A DNA stretch of 64,000 nucleotides from Knufia peltigerae (taxonomy: Eukaryota; Ascomycota; Eurotiomycetes; Chaetothyriales; Trichomeriaceae): NCBI GenBank assembly GCA_030247855.1, contig JAPDRN010000065.1, positions 1 through 64,000 of the forward strand. Reading direction: 5' to 3'. Both the position numbers and the translations under genes were made by a program. Shown one piece after another: positions 55,460 through 64,000 of the stretch; position 1 is the first letter of the stretch, and each line of letters starts with the position of its first letter. The notes beneath the pieces are model-generated. The model did not search any database. It had not been told where the DNA came from and saw only the letters and a program-made list of their open reading frames with translations.

Positions 55460-55941
55460 GCTTTTGAGCGGTAGAGTTGTGAAGTCCGAAGATTAAAAAC
55501 TATGTGATACTTTCCACGGCGATCGTTGATTTGATCCTTGTCCAAAGGCCTAACTGTTGTATCAGGCCTGAGGACGGGCCTCGAAGCCTTTGCGATGTAG
55601 ATTATCGAAGTCGCTAATTCATTGGGGCGTGATTCCCGCCCATCATTCGACCCTCGAGAGCTTGCACGTGTTCGTGATGCACTCTAGCATATTACACTGC
55701 CGCATCATCCAACGGACAGGTGACTAGCCTCAGGATTCTGAATTCACTATATCACAGTCGCGGAAAGAGTGTCCCACTAGTTTCCTCTAGATAGCAGCAG
55801 GTAACTGCTTGAAGTTTCTTCAATGGTGCCGAAAACTTGAATTCATGTCACAGTTTACACCACAATCTAGCTACGGCGGTTCTGTCGGCCTCGTCACAAG
55901 TGGAACAACAGATGGATGCAAGCCACCTTCCAAACCCAAAG
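55460..55941. other. Convergent 3' region, AtuA-like / ALDH
   Basis: About 480 bp between converging stop codons. No gene and no CGG-N10-CCG site. Confidence 0.5.
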
Positions 55942-57408
55942 CTACGAGGTTGAGACCTTGATCATGACTGTCTTTGTCTCCGTCCACGCTTGCAAAGCCT
56001 TCAAGGAGCACTCCCTTCCCTCTCCGCTTTGCTTGCTCCCTCCAAACGGTAGATCAAAAGGCATCGTCGGCGACGTGCAATTCACGCCGACCATCCCGGA
56101 CTCGAGCTCTTTCGCGAATCGCAAAGCCCTGTTCAAGTCTTTGGTGAATACGGAGGCGTAAAGGCCGTATTCGGTATCATTGGCCAGTTTCAGAACTTCT
56201 TCTTCAGATGTAAAGGTGTTGACACTTGCAACTGGGCCGAACACTTCTTCGCGATTGATCGTGGAAGATTGTCCCGGGTTGAAGAAGACGGTCGGTTCAA
56301 CAAAGTACCCTTTTTCACCGATCCGCTTGCCTCCAGTGACAAGTTTTGCACCCTCCCTATTTGCTCCGTCAATATAACCCATAATCCGTTCGTACTGTAG
56401 TGCATCTGCCTGTGGGGCGTGCGTGGTGGTAGGATCGAGTGCATCTCCTGCTTTGCCCATGATTTTCTTGAGTTCAGCCACATACAATTCGACGAATTTG
56501 TCGGCAATCGATTCGTGGACGTAGACGCGCGAACTGGCGATGCAGATTTGGCCAGAATTGTAGGCGATGGAAAAGGCCGCCATCACCACGGCCTGTTCGA
56601 GGTCCGCGTCTGGAAAAACAATTAGTGGAGACTTGCCCCCAAGTTCCAACGTGACGTCTTTGAGGTTGGACTCGGCCGCGAGCTTTTTGACGATTCGGCC
56701 AGTAGCGGTGCTGCCCGTGAATGCCAGCTTCCTGATGCGCATGTGACTGGCTATGGCCGCTCCAGTCACGCGTCCATGGCCTGGAACGATATTGAAAACA
56801 CCAGGTGGGAAACCGGCGTCAATGATGAGCTTGGCCATGTACAGAGCCGTCAATGGCGACTTTTCCGATGGTTTCAAGATCAAAGTGTTGCCCGTGACCA
56901 ATGCAGGTCCAGCTTTCAACGCTATAGCGATCAAGGGACCGTTCCAAGGACAAATGGCTCCACAAACGCCATACGGCAGGCGGATTGTCATATTGAGGAA
57001 CCCTGCTGTTGTCATGCTTGTCTCTCCGTGGATCTCTCGTGCGAGACCTGCATTGTATCTCAGGACATCTGCCGCCCACTGAATCTCTGCCGGATAGAAA
57101 GTGACAACCTTCCCCACGCTGATGGCCTCGAGCCTGCAAAGTTGCTGCGTATTCGCGATTAGAAGGTCAGCGAGTCGGCTGAGACACTCTGCTCGTGTGG
57201 TCGAACCAAGTGCTGCCCAGGCCGGGCCTGCCGCTTCGGCTGCATCGACGGCCGAGTTGACTAGGTCAACATCAGCCTGGGATACACGCGCAGTCAATTC
57301 TCCATTTGAAGGGTTGTGAATCGCAAATGTCTCTTTAGCTTCCACGAACTCATTATTGATGAAACATCTGGTCTCTATGTCGGGTAAGGCCTGGGCACTG
57401 TTTGTCAT
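55942..57408 (-). CDS. Aldehyde dehydrogenase, NAD(P)-dependent
   Basis: Oxidises an aldehyde to the acid; in the cluster it may act on a semialdehyde made by the alcohol dehydrogenase. The single exon encodes 488 residues, a normal length for the family. Motifs in order: CPWNGPLI near residue 153, KPSEKSPLTA at about 179, coenzyme motif FTGSTATGR near 230, catalytic glutamate E255 in LELGGKSP and nucleophile C289 in NSGQICIASSRVY, with the late EVFGPVASV and FGGSKQSGEGRE blocks. The glycine motif and lysine context fit the general ALDH family. It is divergent from the alcohol dehydrogenase with a 376-bp shared promoter containing CGG-N10-CCG sites. Confidence 0.95.
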   Translation of the reverse strand: MTNSAQALPDIETRCFINNEFVEAKETFAIHNPSNGELTARVSQADVDLVNSAVDAAEAAGPAWAALGSTTRAECLSRLADLLIANTQQLCRLEAISVGKVVTFYPAEIQWAADVLRYNAGLAREIHGETSMTTAGFLNMTIRLPYGVCGAICPWNGPLIAIALKAGPALVTGNTLILKPSEKSPLTALYMAKLIIDAGFPPGVFNIVPGHGRVTGAAIASHMRIRKLAFTGSTATGRIVKKLAAESNLKDVTLELGGKSPLIVFPDADLEQAVVMAAFSIAYNSGQICIASSRVYVHESIADKFVELYVAELKKIMGKAGDALDPTTTHAPQADALQYERIMGYIDGANREGAKLVTGGKRIGEKGYFVEPTVFFNPGQSSTINREEVFGPVASVNTFTSEEEVLKLANDTEYGLYASVFTKDLNRALRFAKELESGMVGVNCTSPTMPFDLPFGGSKQSGEGRECSLKALQAWTETKTVMIKVSTS

Positions 57409-57608
57409 CTTGATTTACTGAGCCAAAGAGAGTAGTCCAATGATTATGCAGTGTTGGCGGAGAGGTCTCGATACTGAGATTGCGAAGTCAATATAAGTCG
57501 GCAGGGTTTTGTGAGAAGCATGGACGCCGTGCCATGATCGAGACAGCCGCAGTTCCAAGCATCAAAACTAAATCCATTTCTTGCTAGTATCCTATTGGCG
57601 TCATCCTC

Positions 57609-57624
57609 CGGCGAAGCGTCACCG
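57609..57624. promoter_or_regulatory. CGG-N10-CCG site 6 (ALDH/ADH promoter)
   Basis: CGG-cgaagcgtca-CCG lies 201 bp from the ALDH start. It forms the first of a tandem array. Confidence 0.65.
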
Positions 57625-57654
57625 GTTGGTAAAGCATCCCCGTTGAGGCATCAC

Positions 57655-57670
57655 CGGCAAAGCAAAGCCG
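57655..57670. promoter_or_regulatory. CGG-N10-CCG site 7 (ALDH/ADH promoter)
   Basis: CGG-caaagcaaag-CCG is embedded in a longer perfect inverted repeat, CACCGGC and GCCGGTG around eight bases. The 12 bases ccgttgaggcat stand 15 bp ahead of the CGG, exactly as at site 9. Confidence 0.65.
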
Positions 57671-57784
57671 GTGTAGCAGGTCTAACGGCTGATAACCAGT
57701 CGCTAATCCAAGTCATTGCTTTATGAGATTGAATCCTTCTCGCCAGGATTGTGTGTTCGTCATCTTCATGAACCTCTTTGCAAG

Positions 57785-58837
57785 ATGGGAGAAACTATGC
57801 GTGCGGCAGTGATTAGAAATCCGGGCCCGGATTTCAGTCTGGAGATCATCGACAAGCCCAAACCTCAACCTGGCGATGGCGAGCTTCTTATCCGACTTGA
57901 AGTAACTGGCTTGTGCCATTCCGATCTTAGCATGATGCTGCGCGAATGGTCTGGGTTCAAGTCGAGGATGGATACTCCTGGCCATGAGGGTGCTGGAGTG
58001 GTCGAATCCCTCGGAAAAGGTGTGACAACATGGCAAATTGGAGACAAGGCCGGTGTCAAGGGAATTTCATGGGTGTGCCATGAGTGCGAGAGCTGCATGA
58101 AGGGCCGCGAACAACACTGTCCTCGGGCAGAATTCGCTGGCCTGACCATGGAGGGAACATATCAACAGTATATTGTCGTCGCGGCCAACTACGCAACCCG
58201 AATTCCGAATGGAGTCGACCTTCACTACGCGGCGCCCTTAATGTGCTCAGGGCTTACTTCTTACTCTGCTCTTCGAAAGAGTGGCGTTCGCGCGGGAGAA
58301 TGGGTGGTCGTGCTTGGTGCTGGAGGAGGATTGGGCCATTTCGCCGTCATGATCAGTAAAGCCATGGGTGCTCGTGTGATCGCGGTCGATCAGGGCGAGG
58401 CCAAGAAAGAACTATGCTCGTCTCTTGGAGCATCCGAATTCCTTGACATTTCTTCAGCTACGGACCCGGTTCAGCGCACGTTAGAGATAACGAACGGTGG
58501 AGCGCACGCTGTCATCGTCACTTCGGCTCATCCGTCGAGCTATACCACAGCGACAAACTATCTACGTACCGGTGGAACCATGGTTTGCGTCGGGTTACCT
58601 GCCACTGGCCAAGCTATCGCTGGGGCAGATCCGCACGATTTCGTGACCAAAAGCATTACTGTGAGAGGTACTTTTGTGGGAACACTGAGCGAAGCTGCAG
58701 AGGTGCTGGACTTGTGTGCGCAAGGGCTGATTACCCCGGTCGTCGAAAGATTCCCTCTTGCGCAACTCCCAGACGCGGTGGGGCTTCTGAGAGAAGGAAA
58801 AATAGTTGGTCGAGCCGTGGTCGACCTATGGTCGTAG
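57785..58837 (+). CDS. Zinc-dependent alcohol dehydrogenase (MDR)
   Basis: NAD(P)-dependent medium-chain alcohol dehydrogenase, 350 residues from the ATG at 57785 (the open frame upstream begins with a non-ATG codon; a second ATG at residue 5 is also possible). Catalytic zinc ligands are C44 (GLCHSD), H67 and E68 (GHEGAG) and C154 (PLMCSG). The structural zinc cysteines are C98, C101, C104 and C112. The coenzyme motif is GAGGGLG at residues 178-184, with VDQGEAKK after the second strand indicating NAD preference. It resembles microbial Adh1-like enzymes that accept primary alcohols. It is divergent from the ALDH gene, which suggests consecutive oxidation of an alcohol to an acid. Confidence 0.94.
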   Translation: MGETMRAAVIRNPGPDFSLEIIDKPKPQPGDGELLIRLEVTGLCHSDLSMMLREWSGFKSRMDTPGHEGAGVVESLGKGVTTWQIGDKAGVKGISWVCHECESCMKGREQHCPRAEFAGLTMEGTYQQYIVVAANYATRIPNGVDLHYAAPLMCSGLTSYSALRKSGVRAGEWVVVLGAGGGLGHFAVMISKAMGARVIAVDQGEAKKELCSSLGASEFLDISSATDPVQRTLEITNGGAHAVIVTSAHPSSYTTATNYLRTGGTMVCVGLPATGQAIAGADPHDFVTKSITVRGTFVGTLSEAAEVLDLCAQGLITPVVERFPLAQLPDAVGLLREGKIVGRAVVDLWS

Positions 58838-59629
58838 TGACAACAGCCGCGTTTGGTTTTCCTTTGTTTGGTAGAAAATGAACCCCAGAGTATGTTTAGC
58901 ACCTCGTAATCCTGGTCGATACATACGGATACAAGATTCTTTGTACGGAGTACCTCGGCCTCGAATAACCAAGTGAGAATAGGTATTAGCGGAGCGGAGA
59001 CCGAACCCACTAGGTTTGGAGCGTCATTTCAGGGCCGGGTGGTGCTCATGCTATTGGTGCACTAACTATTGGCTGCTCTGCCGCCTGGGAAGATGTCAAA
59101 TGTGCAAGGTCGGGGATGCCAATCACTTTTCTAGCCCGTCGGTATTGCTTCTCCGCGCTTAATAATCTGAAGCAGAATTCACACACCAGTTACTGTAGTC
59201 TAGATCTCACAGTGGTCATTTCATGGCCTGATGATTAGTTCCCGGTCTCCCACGGGGTCTCCAGTTTGCCCCGCTCAACCAGCCATACTGGTCGTCGATA
59301 CCTATGTACGTAGTCTCATCAGCCAGGGGATCGATCCAATCGGCAGCCAAAAAGCCCTCATCCTCTTGGCGGAAGGGCTGAGGAAGTTGCTCTAGCTTCA
59401 CCACGCGACCTCTGAAGATAGACGACTTCCAGAAACTGCGACCACGTAACAAACAATGTGTAGTTTCCATTCTAGTCTCTTAACACGGCACTGTTAACTT
59501 CATGAGATATGGAGATCGATTCACTGATCAGCCGTTTGCCTTGTTGGCCTGGTCTCGAGCTTCGGCGGCCCAGGTTGCCAAAATCAACCCCCGAAACCGA
59601 AAAACATCTGGAGCTACCGACGACCGTCA
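58838..59629. promoter_or_regulatory. Upstream region of the cluster regulator
   Basis: About 790 bp with one CGG-N10-CCG site at 59140 and one TACGGAGTA copy at 58944. A minus-strand frame of 84 codons at 59216-59470 starts with ATG and looks slightly coding-like (EDEGFLAADWIDPLADET), but it has no recognised relative and I do not call it. Confidence 0.5.
59140..59155. promoter_or_regulatory. CGG-N10-CCG site 8 (regulator promoter)
   Basis: CGG-tattgcttct-CCG lies about 475 bp before the start of the Zn2Cys6 gene, suggesting autoregulation. Its spacer is the most divergent of the nine. Confidence 0.55.
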
Positions 59630-62013
59630 ATGCCGAAGCAACAAAAGACTCTCAAGGGGCTGGCGTGCCTCAGCTGCCGTCCCAGGAAGATCAAGGTCGG
59701 TCTCTTTGAACTTCTGGCGCTCCTGCGAGTAACATCCGAAATAGTGTGAGCGCGTAGATGGTTCCTGTGAAAGGTGCAGGTCTTTGAAGATACCCTGTCG
59801 GTTTCCCGAACGCGATGAGCGGCAGAGGTATGTATGAGGACTCAAATGCTCACATTTTGATTTGACATTGGCTCGTAGGCGGTTTTCCAAGGAATACATC
59901 GTCGACCTCGAAACCCAAGTGCGAGATTTCAAAGCTATCCTCGCAGACCTACAGTCGCAGCTTGAGGCACAACAAGCGAGCCTTTCCCGTAAATCATGTT
60001 GCGAACATAACATTGTCTCATCACAGGACCAGCCGCATCCCAAGCCCCGAGGGTCACACGATATTGCACCATCCAATAACTTCGAATCATTCAAATATGC
60101 GGACAAGGACCCGATTGCGAATACTATCGATCTCGGCAACAAAGACGGTCCAGAACTGGCAGACTCCACGGCGAGTTCAAGCTCCGGCGAAAGTATCATC
60201 ACCCGCTTATGCGGGACGAGGAATCGCCTCAATAGTAGTATCGATAATGGCCAGTCAAGGTATTTTGGACCAACGTCAAGTCTTCACCTCACGGAGAATG
60301 TTGCGTCGATCCTCAGCTATTGCGAGAACGTCTCTCGAACAGGCTCAGACTTTGAGAAAGAGATTCCCCAGGCGATGCAGCGGTATCTACTTGGGCTGTA
60401 CTGGAAGTATCAGCATAACGTTATGCGGATTATCCACAAAGAGGCTTTCCTGGCAGGCTTGGAGGCGGCCCAAGGTCCCTACTACAGTCATTGTCTACTA
60501 CTCTGTATTCTAGTGTCTGGAGCGCGAATCTCGGCCAATCCAGAGATCCGAGCGTTGTCGATCCCATCAGTGGACGAAGAACATACCGAGACACCGGCGC
60601 TTTTGAAACTTGCTCAAGAGGCCCTCGACAAGGAATTGTTGAACCCATCGATAACCACTATACAATCTCTAATGTTGTTGAGTGTGCTAGACTGCATACA
60701 GTCCGATGACATGAAAGGATGGTTGAAATCAGGTAAGCTTGAAAAGTATTTCCACTTTTCTGCTTTCTGACATGGTATAGGAACCGCATGCAGGCTAGCT
60801 TTCGATTTAGGTCTTCATCAAGACTGGTCCCATATGTCGCAAAGCAGATGCAGCCCGATTGACATCGAAGTCAGGAATGTCGTATTCTGGGGTTGCTTTG
60901 GACTTGACAGGTTTGTCGACTTGCTCCCTACGCCAGAGCCATCTCACTGATCACCGATAGGCATTGGGGATTGTACCTTGGCCGCCCCCCCATCATCAAG
61001 CTCTGTGATGTATACGTTCAAAAACCTGCCAATACTGCCACGTCGTGGGACGCGGTAATATTTGCTGCCTGGACAGAAATCCTCGATATAGCAGGCCAGA
61101 TCAGTGAGAGATTGTATGTGTCGACTGACCGGTGCTGTGGTGCCATTACACTAACACCTTATAGGAATACCAATACATGTTCCCAGGAGCAGATTGACTT
61201 CTATATGAACGCGCTGCAAATCTGGGATGCCAACGTGGACGGTACATTGATACCCTCTGCCACATCCCCACCCGCGGTCTATCAATTGCGGTAGGTGGAG
61301 TCATAAATTCAGTCTGATGCATCTATCTGACTTCCGGCCGTAGCATTCAATATTGCGCCCTGTTCATCCTCCTCAACCGACATAATGCTGGTCTGGGGAA
61401 CTGCGTCGAGAATAGCACTTCAGAGATGCTCAAGTCGAGACAAAGTTGTGTCGAACATGCCCTACAGATCTCCAGGCTGATACAAGAGTATACAGCACAT
61501 CACCAAGCATATACTATGATTGGCTCTGCTCTTTACCATATTACTTTGGCGGCGACGACGCTCATTGCCGAGATTGCAGAAAAGCAGAAGAATAACGTCG
61601 CAGCCGAATTGGCGGCACTGACAACTTGCCTTAGCATCATGAAGCAGATGGAGAGTACCGAGATTGTGGCACTCCACGTTCGCAAGATTGTCCAAAGTAT
61701 CATGCGAGTGTGTGATCTACAGAGATTCCCGATGGACATGGCCCAACCTATGTCGTATAGCAGTCAGAAAATTGCCGATGAATCGCTGGACGAGACGTGT
61801 CAATCAGATGAGACCATGGCGGACACATCATTCTTGGGCAGGGCGGACGATAACGACCAGTCGGCTTCCCTCCAAAACGATACATTCTTCTCTAACAGCG
61901 TCTTTCAATTTCCTTTCGAGGACGCCCTCATGGATCCTTACCTAGCGAGTGACTTCTTCGAAGAAAACCCGGCAGTGATGGTGGATGGCCATGGGGGACA
62001 AGGGCTAGAATAA
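59630..62013 (+). CDS. Zn2Cys6 transcription factor, likely cluster regulator
   Basis: Nuclear activator candidate. Seven exons, 59630-59695, 59745-59827, 59879-60732, 60781-60910, 60961-61113, 61165-61290 and 61344-62013, with introns of 48-53 bp, close in phase and give 693 residues. The zinc cluster is split after K22 by the first intron and is canonical after splicing: Cys at 13, 16, 23, 30, 33 and 40 (x2, x6, x6, x2, x6). A linker (FPERDERQRRFSKEY) and a dimerising coiled coil (IVDLETQVRDFKAILADLQSQLEAQQ) follow. The fungal-specific regulatory domain spans roughly residues 180-520, including TACRLAFDLGLHQDW. The C-terminal tail is acidic and rich in Phe, typical of activation domains. 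It lies within the cluster, and every cluster promoter has a CGG-N10-CCG site, its likely target. Confidence 0.9.
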
Positions 62014-62524
62014 GCCTAGAATTGCCAGGCCTTCTTTTGGGTTGTACTTCCGGCTGTGCGACCCATGCATATCGAAAATATCCTTCTGCCACACGGAATC
62101 AATATTAGTGTGAAAGGTCTTTCCGTATTGACGATGAGTGTAAGCTTGTATGGGATACATAAACTTTGGTAACGTTACTATTGGTCAAATGTACAGAATA
62201 TTTTTGTCGAGTATACTGCTATGGCAGATGGTGAGAGTAGCCCCGCCCTATAATGCACTACGCTAGTTATTGTGCTTTTCAAAAAGCCTGTAAAATGTCT
62301 ACGCAATGACTGAACTCGAGCACGAAGGCCGCGACGACATCGCCTGAGGGGTTTTGTTGGCGGAACTAGAGGACCAGGACGAGGACATCGAGACACAGGG
62401 GCAAAAACCGTAACTCACATCCAGATTCCATTGACTACCCTTCTAGGTCTTTTTCTACGCAGGTTTACATTCATATAGGAGGAGTACAAGCTTTCTGGCG
62501 CAAGGACGAGGATGTAGTGAGCAC
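62014..62524. other. Convergent 3' region, regulator / epimerase-like
   Basis: About 510 bp between converging stop codons. No gene and no CGG-N10-CCG site. Confidence 0.5.
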
Positions 62525-63621
62525 TCATGAAGCAGCCACGCCAGTGTATCCGTTAAACTCGCCAGTTTCTTGCAGCAGCAGAGGGATCTCGTCATCCTGG
62601 AGCGATTCGAGCACCCCCTTCTCCCTCGGTTGCCAGCCCAACTGTCTCAGGCGGGTGGCACGACTGCGACAATTCGAGCCCACCACCAGGGGCGTAAACT
62701 CACCGAAGAGGTCCTTGTAGTCCTGTTCGGGGATGGTCCTCGGGGAAGGATCCTTGATGCGTCCGGCGGCATGCAGCGCTTGGCCGATGACCGCGACGGG
62801 CTCTTTCCACGCAATGTCGTGCCCGGACTCGCAGAAAAAGTACGGGTTTTCCATCACCTCTCCCGCCGGCGTCTGCTCCAGCCAGCGCAACAATGCGATG
62901 TACCCTCTGGCCAGATCCAGCACGTGTATGGTCGACCATACGGACGCCCCCCGGCCAACTTGTCCGGCATAGCCGTGTTTGAGAGCAAAGCGGGTCAGCG
63001 TGGGCAGTTGGATCGACAGACGTCTGTACTCGTGCTGGATCCCGTAGATCAGCGGCGGGATCATGATTGCTACCTTGGCTCCATGGCCGAGCTCCTGGCG
63101 CGCCCGGACAATGGCCAGGTCAATTGCCCGGTGTGGCGCCGTGTCGGGCAGGGCGTCGATGTCCTGTGGCTTGTCGTCCGAGTAGACTCTGTCGGCTTCG
63201 TATTGGCCCTTTGCAGCGTCGCCGAAGAGGCCGGTGCCGCTGGTGTGAATGTAGATGGTCTGCTGGCCGTCTTGTGCCCGCCTCTTGACGCCCTTGAGGA
63301 CGGCTTGGACGGACGGGAGGTCGTCGGCCGTAGCGACGTGCAAGACAATGTCGCAGGCAATGGTCTGTTTGGTGATGATTTCACTGTCGGCCAGCGTGCC
63401 GAGGACGGTCTCGACACCGTCGTTTTGCAGCTCGGCGGCTGCAGATTCTCGTCGGACGAGTGCCGTGACCGAGTAGCCTTCTGCCAGAAGAAGATCGATG
63501 ACATTGCGACCTATGCTGTTGGATGATCAGTAGGGTCACGATACGTGAGAGCCACGGGAGATTATTTGAGTACTCACAGGCCTGGTCCGAGTAGGAAGAC
63601 TGACTTGCTGGGTGCCGACAT
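62525..63621 (-). CDS. NAD(P)-binding epimerase/NmrA-like protein
   Basis: Extended short-chain dehydrogenase-type protein. Two exons, 63621-63578 (44 nt) and 63515-62525, give 344 residues. The split first strand rebuilds the motif SVFLLGPGLIGRNV, with glycines G12, G14 and G17. ACDIVLHVATADD marks strand 4, and TIYIHTSGTGLFGD follows in the place of the usual active-site serine/threonine. A Tyr-x3-Lys pair is not obvious, so catalysis is uncertain and it may act as a reductase, epimerase or NmrA-like redox sensor. The substrate domain contains RGASVWSTIHVLDLARGYIALL, typical of the NAD-dependent epimerase family. It shares a CGG-N10-CCG promoter site with the rest of the cluster and is counted as a member. 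Confidence 0.85.
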
Positions 63622-64000
63622 GCTGAATCTGGAGAGATATAACTCGCAGGAGTGTAGCCTTCCAAAATAGACATGGCCATCATCGGCAAATGTCAATGGG
63701 GCGAGGAATTTATATCTCCCATCAATGAGTCGTCTAAAATATCATCGTCATTGTCACGAACATCCTGCATACAACCTCCATCTGCCAAATGATGTATCAT
63801 TTGTCAGCACTACTGTATACCGTTACCGGTCGTTAACAACATGGCCGTTGAGGCATGGTCGGCAAAACATCGCCGGTGTGGGCGAATGTTCCCTATGCAA
63901 GTCATCAGCACTATGCAGAAGACTGTAATCTCTATGAGTCTACTGTAGGCTTCAATCCCCGTGGGTGTCATTCCCCCTTGTACTGTAGAGTCATGACTTC
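63622..64000. promoter_or_regulatory. Upstream region of the epimerase-like gene, right edge
   Basis: It holds CGG-N10-CCG site 9. The cluster may continue beyond the window: a divergent gene to the right could use the same promoter. No start of such a gene is visible. Confidence 0.5.
63860..63875. promoter_or_regulatory. CGG-N10-CCG site 9 (epimerase-like promoter)
   Basis: CGG-caaaacatcg-CCG lies 239 bp before the start codon. The preceding ccgttgaggcat (63845-63856) is identical to that before site 7. Confidence 0.65.

Larger units (their letters stand above)
57409..57784. promoter_or_regulatory. Divergent promoter region ALDH / ADH with tandem CGG sites
   Basis: The 376 bp between divergent starts hold two exact CGG-N10-CCG sites and one degenerate copy between them at 57627-57642 (TGG-taaagcatcc-CCG), all within about 62 bp. 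Confidence 0.7.

Noticed and set aside
59216..59470. 84-codon minus-strand frame in the regulator promoter
   Set aside because: It starts with ATG and looks mildly coding, but has no recognised relative and no conserved motif.
62570..63526. 318-codon plus-strand frame over the epimerase-like gene
   Set aside because: The minus strand carries a complete NAD-binding protein. The plus frame crosses its intron and has no known domain.

Overview
The window is eukaryotic nuclear DNA from a filamentous ascomycete (Pezizomycotina). Genes carry short GT..AG introns (about 44-207 bp, often with a CTAAC or CTGAC branch site), there are two complete Zn2Cys6 regulators, and the core genes are typical of ascomycetes. 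Gene content and oxidoreductase richness would fit a Chaetothyriales-type black yeast, but that placement is inference. I saw no tRNA, rRNA, CRISPR array or intact transposon. Exon borders below were worked out by hand from splice signals and reading-frame phase; most multi-exon models close in frame without an internal stop.

Left part (1-44.2 kb): mostly housekeeping genes with long gene-poor gaps. In order: GPI11/PIG-F (minus); an unknown coiled-coil protein (minus); an HCS1/IGHMBP2-type helicase (minus); a nucleotide-sugar dehydrogenase that looks bacterial-type (plus); a Zn2Cys6 factor (minus) divergent from a xylitol/sorbitol dehydrogenase (plus); cysteine desulfurase NFS1 (minus) divergent from the BAR-SH3 protein RVS167/HOB1 (plus); a metallophosphoesterase (minus); adenylyl-cyclase-associated protein CAP/SRV2 (minus); a Zn-less regulator-like protein (plus); the peroxisomal E2 PEX4 (minus) divergent from endonuclease III NTH1 (plus); two small membrane-type proteins (minus); END3 (plus); MIC10 (minus) divergent from URB2 (plus). 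Several of these are very short genes found only by joining small exons (MIC10, a 98-residue three-exon gene at 36.7-37.2 kb, and a weaker candidate at 30.6-30.9 kb).

Right part (44.5-63.9 kb): a coherent accessory cluster that looks catabolic: Baeyer-Villiger monooxygenase, sugar-porter-type MFS transporter, short-chain dehydrogenase, cyclase-family hydrolase (eight exons), AtuA/DUF1446 protein, aldehyde dehydrogenase, zinc alcohol dehydrogenase, a Zn2Cys6 factor and an NAD-dependent epimerase-like protein. SDR + BVMO + Zn-ADH + ALDH is the enzyme set of the bacterial cyclohexanol/cyclohexanone route (ChnA, B, D, E), so oxidation of an alicyclic or terpenoid alcohol/ketone through a lactone to a diacid is a reasonable hypothesis.

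The strongest new observation is regulatory. Every promoter region in the cluster, including that of the cluster's own Zn2Cys6 gene, holds at least one CGG-N10-CCG site. I count nine exact copies, and their spacers share a consensus close to YRAAGCATCR. The three convergent 3' regions in the same cluster hold none by eye. This predicts a self-regulated regulon run by the Zn2Cys6 factor at 59630-62013. A second, separate signal is the 9-mer TACGGAGTA/TACTCCGTA, seen eight times, all in non-coding DNA.
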